NCBI GenBank assembly: GCA_017399905.1
Contig: JAFQAR010000043.1
Coordinates: forward strand, 151,283 to 215,282
Direction: 5' to 3'
DNA length: 64,000 bases
Source: Bacteroidales bacterium
GTDB lineage: Bacteria; Bacteroidota; Bacteroidia; Bacteroidales; UBA932
A model generated the notes under the pieces. The model ran no database searches. It saw only the letters and a list, made by a program, of their open reading frames with translations, and was not told where the DNA came from. The translations under genes were made by a program, and so were the position numbers. Below are positions 24,681-31,563 of the stretch, piece after piece; the stretch's first letter is position 1, and every line of letters starts with the position of its first letter.

Positions 24681-26486
24681 TTATTCAACAGTAATCGTTC
24701 CTGAGTATGAGAACTCTACGACGATCGGCCAGTGGTCTGCAAGACCCTGGTATGCCGAGTCGCGGAGGTAATCGTTGGCGCTAATCTGTACAGCAGCATT
24801 CGGATTGTTGATGTAGATTATCTTGTCAACTACCTCACCCTTCTGCGAAGAGCAGATGATGTCTGTGTCTGATGTACCTGTAGCATCCTCCACTACGAGA
24901 GAGTTAGACGGATATGTAGGATATACGCCGTCCCACATGAAGTCAACCCATGGGTCGTTCACCTCGAGGTCGCTGTCGAGTACGCCCCAGAAGTAAGTCT
25001 GGAAGTCGTGACGTGTGTAGCGGCAGTTGGTATCGCCCATGAAGATGACAGGGCGGTTGTTGCTGCGGATGCTGTTGATGTACTGTGCCACCTGCTTGAG
25101 CTGTGCGTGCTGAGCGTTGATGTGGCCGCTTCCTGACGAGCTGTAGGTGTTCATATGGGTGATGATCACGTCGATCTCAGTGCCGTCAGCGAGAGCTACG
25201 ACATAGTGGCGGAAGCCCTTCTTGATGCAGGTGTTGGCGCCGGATGAAAGACCGCCCGAGGCAGATGAGAACTCAGTCCACATCTCTCCTGAAAATGCGC
25301 ATGTACTCTTTCTGGTCGCGAAGCAGAGACCATCAGTATCAAGAGTAGAATAAAGTGCAGAAGCATTTACTGAACCACGGTGTGTTCCGAAAGTATAGAT
25401 GCTCGAAAGTTCGCCAGTAAGCTCTGAGTGATATTCGAAGTCCTCAGAAAAACCGATGAAGTCCCAATTATCTGCTGCGATGGACTTGCTGATATTTGCA
25501 GTGCCTGATGAACCAGGTCCGTCTCCATTGACAGTGATAAATGATATTTTCTGAGGCAATCCATCCACATTATAGGTCGCTGCGGTGAATGTACCGCTAA
25601 CCGTCTTCTCCACCTTCAGCCCGCTGAAATTGGCGAGAGTAAGCGGGAATGTATAATACATCTCCGGCTCAAAATCGGCCTTGGAAGTCACTGAAAGGGT
25701 CGCTGCAAGCTCTCCAGCCTTGAATGTAAAGGTCAGCTTGTCGCCGCTCTGCACTTCAGGGAAAACAGTCGCGAAGCTCGAAACCGCTCCGTCGAGAGTC
25801 TGGTTCCATACGGTCTTCAGTTCGTTAGATGTCGTGCCTTCTGTGTATGTTCCGTCCACCGCGCTGAATGTGAAATCTCCGGTCACAGGGACAGCTGCTC
25901 CGTCGCGGGTTACGGTCATGGTAACGCTTTCGAGAGTCTTGCCCTCAAGCGCCGTACCGGTCGCGTCGATCTTGAAGCGCACGAGCGAGAACATGTTGTG
26001 GAACTTGAACTTGTATCCGCCCTCGGCAGTAACGGCCTTCAGCTGACCGTACTTGTAGTCGGCAGGGATATTCTGGCCCATTGTCTGCTCCGCCGGAATG
26101 GTTCCGGTGAGCGCAGTCGCTGCCTTTCCGTCGTTCGCCGCATCGTACGGATAATATGCGTACTGCACGTCTCCGCTTACGGTAGCATCGCTCGAGAACG
26201 ATGCGTTAGGGATATTTTCTGTCTGTTCGTCATTGGTGTAGAGCACATTGCTGCTGCCGGATGTGAACACTCCGAGCTGGTCGCCCGGCATCCAGAGTAC
26301 CGCTGTGTTCTCGCCTGCCACAAGGGCATCCGAGTCGATGCATGTGCGGGTCGCAGGCTGCTCGGCCATCTCGGCCAGAATCTGCGGCGCAGCTGTCTGG
26401 CCGCTCACCTCGCCGCCCTGCTCCTTAGCGCAGCCTGCGGCCATCACGACCGCCATCGCTGCAAGAATAGTCTTTATCTTCATCAA
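24681..26486 (-). CDS. EEP-domain lipoprotein 3
   Basis: 601 residues, lipoprotein signal MAVVMAAGC; starts at 26486 or 26483 are equivalent. The fimbrillin-like domain (VLWMPGDQLGVFTSGSSNV, YAYYPYDAANDGKAATALTG, YKYGQLKAVTAEGGYKFKF) is nearly the same as that of CotH 4, not of EEP 1 or 2. No Pro-Glu linker; instead a short strand LANFSGLKVEK leads into the EEP domain (TYNVDG, GFSEDF, THMNTY, GDTNCR, SDTDI, ADHWP), whose last 180 residues match EEP 1 almost exactly. Preceded 21 nt upstream by the peptide gene P3. Confidence 0.85.
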   Translation of the reverse strand: MMKIKTILAAMAVVMAAGCAKEQGGEVSGQTAAPQILAEMAEQPATRTCIDSDALVAGENTAVLWMPGDQLGVFTSGSSNVLYTNDEQTENIPNASFSSDATVSGDVQYAYYPYDAANDGKAATALTGTIPAEQTMGQNIPADYKYGQLKAVTAEGGYKFKFHNMFSLVRFKIDATGTALEGKTLESVTMTVTRDGAAVPVTGDFTFSAVDGTYTEGTTSNELKTVWNQTLDGAVSSFATVFPEVQSGDKLTFTFKAGELAATLSVTSKADFEPEMYYTFPLTLANFSGLKVEKTVSGTFTAATYNVDGLPQKISFITVNGDGPGSSGTANISKSIAADNWDFIGFSEDFEYHSELTGELSSIYTFGTHRGSVNASALYSTLDTDGLCFATRKSTCAFSGEMWTEFSSASGGLSSGANTCIKKGFRHYVVALADGTEIDVIITHMNTYSSSGSGHINAQHAQLKQVAQYINSIRSNNRPVIFMGDTNCRYTRHDFQTYFWGVLDSDLEVNDPWVDFMWDGVYPTYPSNSLVVEDATGTSDTDIICSSQKGEVVDKIIYINNPNAAVQISANDYLRDSAYQGLADHWPIVVEFSYSGTITVE

Positions 26487-26507
26487 TTCTTAAATTTTAA
26501 TTTCACT

Positions 26508-26633
26508 TTACTCTGCGTCGAAAGCATCGCCGCCGTCGCCGACTTCTGTGTCCACAGACGCGCAGAGCACGCCCTCTACCTCGATGTCGATAACCTCGAC
26601 CTCTGGTGTCATGTAATTCATTGTCTTCATCAT
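26508..26633 (-). CDS. Short CAS-motif peptide P3
   Basis: 41 residues (40 if the second ATG at 26630 is used): MMKTMNYMTPEVEV, then IDIEVEGVLCAS, then the acidic tail VDTEVGDGGDAFDAE. The EGVLCAS core is identical to P2 and the CAS is shared with P1. The gene lies between the hairpin repeat behind CotH 4 and EEP 3, 21 nt before the latter. The acidic, Gly-rich tail is unrelated to the other three tails. Too short to assign, but its match to P1, P2 and P4 in the same relative place argues that it is real. Confidence 0.65.
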   Translation of the reverse strand: MMKTMNYMTPEVEVIDIEVEGVLCASVDTEVGDGGDAFDAE

Positions 26634-26684
26634 TTTCTATATAAATTAATTCATATTTACGGTGACCCCTAATATTTTGACTAT

Positions 26685-26772
26685 CAGTACCTTGCGGACT
26701 CTTCCTGCTCCCCATTGTCGGCAGGAGCTATGCGTAAAGCGCTGATTTTCAGAGAATTAAGCGCCACCTCCA
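26685..26772 (+). repeat. Partial copy of hairpin repeat (copy D)
   Basis: TCCTGCTCCCC...GGCAGGAGC hairpin plus GCGCTGATTTTCAGAG and AATTAAGCGCCACC, matching modules of the repeat at 2575-2660. It sits between the CotH 4 stop codon and peptide P3. Confidence 0.6.
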
Positions 26773-26779
26773 AAAATCA

Positions 26780-29455
26780 CTATTCTGTAAATCTTCCGCT
26801 CGTGATAAGCGTGTTCATTCCCGCCAGACGAGCCTCGTATACAGTCTTGAAGTTGTCAATAAGATCATCCCAGTCATTGATGTTCTCGTCACCGCTCCAG
26901 TCAGTGAAGCCGCTCTTATGTGCATGAATGTCGGCTTCTGTGGTAGGCCACATAGCGCTGTCCTCGACGAATGATGCCCTCATAGGCTCCCTGTAAGCTT
27001 CTATCGTATTCACGACATTCTGCAGATACGGATAGATGACAGCCCAACGGTCCTGTACCCTCTGTTGGAAGATAGGGTCGGTGATCAGCTTCTTGTACCA
27101 GAAATAGTTGTCGCTGCTTCCCGTTCTCCAGCATATCCACTCGTCGTACGGCTTGATACGGTCGCTGTTGCCCTGAGTTGCGGCATTGGTCGTGTTCTGG
27201 AAGGTTCCACGGTCAAAGTCCCATACCGGTCCTGCAGAAAGCTTTCCGGCTCCGTCCATGAAATAGTAGACCGAGCGAGGGTCACCGTATTCGCGGTTCA
27301 TGGTAAGCTCCCAGATGAACCACTGGTCGATGACGGTATTCAGGTCAAGGTCATCGTATGCCGCTGCAAAGTTGCCGTTATAAAGATTGTCCTCTATGCC
27401 CTGGACCTTAGACTGAACGGCTGACAGGATGTCATCGTTTACTGCATCCTTGAACATGAAAGGAACATCGTTGTCGGTCTTGAACTTCCAATCTTCATCA
27501 TAATTGTTGTCAACCTCGAGGAGATATCCGCAGTCAGCCATAGTCGGATTGGAATTAGTCTCCAGGACATCCTCATACGGATCTGTTATGTCGAGACGGT
27601 TTCCGTCGATCTTGATCTGCTCGCAGAGGTAGTAGTTGCCGACATGGTGGCCCACGCCATCCTTGCTGAATACGACGAGTTCCACATTCTGACCATGTAC
27701 ATTCCATGGAATACCGTCGCCGATGTATTCTGTGGCTGGAGAATTATTTTTATGATATCTCCATGCATCCTCGATCGCATGCGCGATGTCAAAGGCTACG
27801 GTATTGCGGATCATAGAATGGTCGAGCCAGTTGGCAAGCAAGACCCAACGCTTGTGCTTCGGCATGCCGAGGATGCCGGTCTTCGAAGTCAGCTTGACCG
27901 CAAAAGGCTTCTTCGGATAGTCCTGCGATGTGTTTCCGCGGAGCTTGGCGCCGCATGTCATCGTCATGTCAATGTTTCCGTTTGCATTGTACACCGTAAT
28001 CTGGTCAGTCTCAACCCATTCGGTATCCTTGCCGCGGACCATGAAGTTCACGAATTTATTGCGGGCATTGCCGCTCAGCTGTGCCCAGAAATCCTTATAC
28101 ACGCCACCGAAATCTCCGTCGGAAGAATGTTTCAGCACAACTACAGGCAGACCTGTATTGCTGAGAGTCACCTTATAGTCGCGGTAATCGTCAGCAGTCG
28201 ACACGGTCAAAGTCGCACCTCCGGTGAAATCTACCTCCGTCGAGCCGCTGGTGACGGTCTGGCCGCCTACGGTAACTGTAGCGCCATCTGCCACGGTGAA
28301 CGTCGGTACAAGCTTGAAGTCGTAGAGATACGGAATCATCACGTTGATGTTGTTGCCGTCTGTTGTCGAAGTGTGCTCAGTCACTGATTTGAAAGATGGC
28401 TTCCTCGAACTCCAGACAGTCTTGTTGTCAAGAAGTTTGCCGGTATTTCTGGATACTTCAAACTTGAAGTTGCTCATCGTAGGACGGGCTGTCACGGCAT
28501 ATCCGTACTTTGATGTGTTTGCCGCGAAAGTCGAAAGCTTCAACGGGAATGTATAGTACATCTCCGACTCGAAATCGGCCTTTGAAGTTACCGTGAACGT
28601 CATTTTCTTGTCAGGCGTCCTTACGGCGAAGGTCAGCTTGTCACCGCTCCTGATCTCTGGGAATACGGTCGCGAAGCTTGAAAGCTCGCCGTCGAGGGTC
28701 CGGTTCCATACAGTCTTCAGCTCATTCGAGGTCGTCGTAGCCTCGTATGTTCCGTCCACTGCGCTGAATGTGAACTCTCCGGTCACAGGGACTGCTGCTC
28801 CGTCGCGGGTTACGGTCAAGGTGACGCTCTCAAGCGTCTGTCCGGCGAATTCCGTTCCGGTCGCATCGACCTTGAAACGCACGAGCGAGAACATGTTGTG
28901 GAACTTGAACTTGTATCCGCCCTCGGCAGTAACGGCCTTCAGCTTGCCGTACTTGTAGTCGGATGGAAGTGAGTCGCCCATAGTCTGCTCCGCAGGAACG
29001 GCTCCGGTCAGCTCGGTCGCCGAATTTCCGTCGTTCGCTTCGTCGTACGGGTAGTATGCATACTGGATGTCCCCGCTTACATTCGCGCTGCTTGAGAACG
29101 ATGCGTTAGGCACATTCCCGGTCTGCTCGTCGTTGATATAGAGGACGTTGGCGCTTCCGGTCGAGAACACGCCGAGCTGGTCTCCCGGTATCCAGAGGAC
29201 TGCCAGCGTTCCGCCGTTGTCCGCCTCCGCCTCATCGATGCTCGTACGCGTCTGCGGCATCTCAAATGCATCCACAGCCTCAGCTGCACGGCCTTCCGTC
29301 CCTGCTGCAGCGCGGGTCTGCGGCTCCTCCGACAGCTCCGCGAATATCTTCGGAGCATTGCCGGCCTGCTCCGGCTCATGCCTCTGCTCCTCCACGCAGC
29401 CTGCGGCAAGCAGGGCGGAAGTCATTGCTGCAATTGTTATCTTGTTAAATTTCAC
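26780..29455 (-). CDS. CotH kinase-like lipoprotein 4
   Basis: 891 residues, lipoprotein signal SALLAAGC. After an unusual Glu/Ala-rich spacer (EPEQAGNAPKIFAELSEEPQ) comes a fimbrillin-like domain nearly the same as in EEP 3 (VLWIPGDQLGVFSTGSANV, YAYYPYDEANDGNSATELTG), then a DUF5018-like domain (SNFKFEVSRNTGKLLDNK) and a CotH domain: KLRGNTSQDYPKKPFAVKL, MPKHKRWVLLANWLDHSMIR, HHVGNYYLCEQIKIDGNRL, ELTMNREYGDPRSVYYF. The metal motif is GPVWDFDRGTF (about 743), Arg-Gly where CotH 1-3 have Trp-Gln, and the enzyme domain is clearly more distant from them. The only CotH in the right operon, between EEP 4 and P3. Confidence 0.85.
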   Translation of the reverse strand: MKFNKITIAAMTSALLAAGCVEEQRHEPEQAGNAPKIFAELSEEPQTRAAAGTEGRAAEAVDAFEMPQTRTSIDEAEADNGGTLAVLWIPGDQLGVFSTGSANVLYINDEQTGNVPNASFSSSANVSGDIQYAYYPYDEANDGNSATELTGAVPAEQTMGDSLPSDYKYGKLKAVTAEGGYKFKFHNMFSLVRFKVDATGTEFAGQTLESVTLTVTRDGAAVPVTGEFTFSAVDGTYEATTTSNELKTVWNRTLDGELSSFATVFPEIRSGDKLTFAVRTPDKKMTFTVTSKADFESEMYYTFPLKLSTFAANTSKYGYAVTARPTMSNFKFEVSRNTGKLLDNKTVWSSRKPSFKSVTEHTSTTDGNNINVMIPYLYDFKLVPTFTVADGATVTVGGQTVTSGSTEVDFTGGATLTVSTADDYRDYKVTLSNTGLPVVVLKHSSDGDFGGVYKDFWAQLSGNARNKFVNFMVRGKDTEWVETDQITVYNANGNIDMTMTCGAKLRGNTSQDYPKKPFAVKLTSKTGILGMPKHKRWVLLANWLDHSMIRNTVAFDIAHAIEDAWRYHKNNSPATEYIGDGIPWNVHGQNVELVVFSKDGVGHHVGNYYLCEQIKIDGNRLDITDPYEDVLETNSNPTMADCGYLLEVDNNYDEDWKFKTDNDVPFMFKDAVNDDILSAVQSKVQGIEDNLYNGNFAAAYDDLDLNTVIDQWFIWELTMNREYGDPRSVYYFMDGAGKLSAGPVWDFDRGTFQNTTNAATQGNSDRIKPYDEWICWRTGSSDNYFWYKKLITDPIFQQRVQDRWAVIYPYLQNVVNTIEAYREPMRASFVEDSAMWPTTEADIHAHKSGFTDWSGDENINDWDDLIDNFKTVYEARLAGMNTLITSGRFTE

Positions 29456-29479
29456 AGTCGTAACTTTCTAATATACAAC

Positions 29480-31375
29480 TTAAATGACCTCTTCTTCCCA
29501 CTCATTAACATTTGCCTGAGAGGTCGTGGTCATCTCATAGTAGAATTCCACGACGATAGGCCAGTGGTCTGCCATTCCGGAGAAGTCCGCATCACGGTTA
29601 TATCCGTTTGCATATATCTGCACAGATGCTCCTGAGTCGTTGATATACATCACCTTATCCACGACCTCACCCTTCTGGCTTGAGTATATGATGTCTGTAT
29701 CAGCATTCGTTCCTGTCGCATCGCTGACCACAAGAGACTTCTGGTCAGAGCCGTATGTCGGAAAGACGCCATCCCACTGGTAATCTACCCATGGGTCGCC
29801 GCATATCTGGTCATCAGCAAGATACTGCCAGAAATATGTCTGGAAATCATGACGTGTGTAGCGGCAGTTGGTGTCTCCCATGAAGATGACAGGGCGGTTG
29901 TTTCCGGTGAGGCCGCTGATATACTGCGCTATCTGAGTAAGCTGTGCATGCTGGGCATTGATATGATCGGATCCCGAGTCGCTGTATGTGTTCATATGTG
30001 TGATGATCACGTCAACCACAACTCCGTCGTTAAGGGTCACGACGTAATGACGGAAGCCCTTATTGATGCAGGTGTTGGCGCCTGAGGTCAATCCTCCTGC
30101 CGATGATGTAAATTCCGTCCATGATTCATTTGCAAAACTGCATGACGCATTGCGCGTCGCAAAGCATAAGCCGTCTGTGTTGTTTGAAGAAGCGGATGAA
30201 ACAGAGCCCCTGTGTGTTCCGAATGTATAATCTCCAAGTGCACTGGTAAGTTCAGTATGGTACTCAAAGTCCTCTGCGAAGCCAATGATGTCCCAACCCT
30301 TGGCCGATATCATCTGGCTGATGGACTTTGTGCCGTCCGAACCCGGGCCGTCTGTGTTTATCGGAAATATAGAAATGCTTTCAGGCAGTCCGTCAACGTT
30401 ATATGTGGCCGCCGTGAATGTTCCCGTAGTTACACTTGTACGCCCAGTGACGCTCAAGCTGGTGTTGAAGTTGCTGAGTGTCAGCGGGAAAGTGTAGACG
30501 GTGTTTGGTTCGAAGTCCACCTTTGCGGTAACAGTCAATGTCGCGGTGTGGGCAGATGTGCGGATTGTGAAGGTAAGGTTGTCACCTGTCATTATCTCCG
30601 GGAAGATGGTCGCATATCCGTGATTCGCCACATTCATGACGGGATGGGTCGGCCAATCGAAGGTCACCTTGTTTGACGTCGACACCTTTGTATATGAGCC
30701 GTCGGTCGCATTGAAGGTAAAGCTGCCGCTTACTGGTACGGCCGCACCGTTGCGGGTTACGGTAAGGTCGATTCCGATAAGGCGGTCGTCAGCGAGTGCA
30801 GTGCCAGTGCCGTCGAACTTCACGCGGATCGGCGAGAAGAGATGAGTGAAGCGGAACTGTGAACCGCTGCTTGTTGTCGATGCGTGTTCACCGATCTTAT
30901 AGTCGCCGGGAATCATTCCGGTCACGAGGTTCATCGTCTGCGTCTGAGGGATCTCACCCTTGAGGGCGGTCTTGTCCGTTCCGGCTGATGTGCTGTATGG
31001 GTAGTATGCATATTCCGGCGTGCCGCTGACGGTTGTTTCCGATGCGAACGTCGCAACCTCTACGTTGCTCTTATGGTTCGTGTTGGAATATCTGATATTG
31101 TTCTCCTGAGCATCCGTAAACACGCCGAGCGCATCATCCGGGCTCCACAATACAGGAACCTCTGTCTGTCCCTCGAGGTCGGAAGTGATGCAGGCGCGGG
31201 TCGTCGCAGGCTGGTCAATGTAGGCCACGATCGTCTTCGCCTGCTCCATGTTCTGTAGCGAGTCATTGCCCTCAAGGGCGTCAGTGGCGCATCCGGACAA
31301 AGTCAAGCCTGTCAATGCTGCAACGCAAACCGCTGCGTTGATGTTGATTTTCTTATTCATCTCCAATAAATTCAT
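29480..31375 (-). CDS. EEP-domain lipoprotein 4
   Basis: 631 residues from 31375; an ATG at 31360 (MNKKININ) gives a cleaner lipoprotein signal (GLTLSGC) and may be the true start. Fimbrillin-like domain of its own type (VLWSPDDALGVFTDAQENNI, EYAYYPYSTSAGTDKTALKG, YKIGEHASTTSSGSQFRF), then LSNFNTSL and an EEP domain with TYNVDG, GFAEDF, THMNTY, GDTNCR, ADTDI and ADHWP. The C-terminus carries an extra MTTTSQANVNEWEEEVI. First enzyme gene after the PLC-like lipoprotein B and the intercistronic hairpin; 24 nt before CotH 4. Confidence 0.85.
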   Translation of the reverse strand: MNLLEMNKKININAAVCVAALTGLTLSGCATDALEGNDSLQNMEQAKTIVAYIDQPATTRACITSDLEGQTEVPVLWSPDDALGVFTDAQENNIRYSNTNHKSNVEVATFASETTVSGTPEYAYYPYSTSAGTDKTALKGEIPQTQTMNLVTGMIPGDYKIGEHASTTSSGSQFRFTHLFSPIRVKFDGTGTALADDRLIGIDLTVTRNGAAVPVSGSFTFNATDGSYTKVSTSNKVTFDWPTHPVMNVANHGYATIFPEIMTGDNLTFTIRTSAHTATLTVTAKVDFEPNTVYTFPLTLSNFNTSLSVTGRTSVTTGTFTAATYNVDGLPESISIFPINTDGPGSDGTKSISQMISAKGWDIIGFAEDFEYHTELTSALGDYTFGTHRGSVSSASSNNTDGLCFATRNASCSFANESWTEFTSSAGGLTSGANTCINKGFRHYVVTLNDGVVVDVIITHMNTYSDSGSDHINAQHAQLTQIAQYISGLTGNNRPVIFMGDTNCRYTRHDFQTYFWQYLADDQICGDPWVDYQWDGVFPTYGSDQKSLVVSDATGTNADTDIIYSSQKGEVVDKVMYINDSGASVQIYANGYNRDADFSGMADHWPIVVEFYYEMTTTSQANVNEWEEEVI

Positions 31376-31420
31376 GTGTGTGCTTTAGGTAAGATCTCAC
31401 TCCCATTATTCCACAGCAAA

Positions 31421-31452
31421 ACCGGGAGGGTCATTTTCCGAGCCCTCCCGGT
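31421..31452 (-). terminator. Intercistronic hairpin after lipoprotein B
   Basis: On the minus strand ACCGGGAGGG (31452-31443) pairs with CCCTCCCGGT (31430-31421) and TTTTGC follows. Probably a partial terminator between lipoprotein B and EEP 4. It takes the same place as the 12115-12142 hairpin in the left operon. Confidence 0.65.
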
Positions 31453-31518
31453 CATTACTGGAATCTGTTATTGATCCGAAATCAAATTTCTCTTTTTTCG
31501 TTACTCTTATGTCCTCCC

Positions 31519-31555
31519 CACGTCATTGCGAGGAGCGAAGCGACGTGGCAATCTC
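31519..31555. repeat. REP-type palindrome (GCGAGGAGCGAAGCGAC)
   Basis: CACGTCATTGCGAGGAGC and GAAGCGACGTGGCAATCTC form an imperfect palindrome of a type widespread in unrelated bacteria. Other copies lie in the arms at 9167-9196, 34453-34485 and 34545-34580. Confidence 0.75.
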
Positions 31556-31563
31556 ACCACCGA

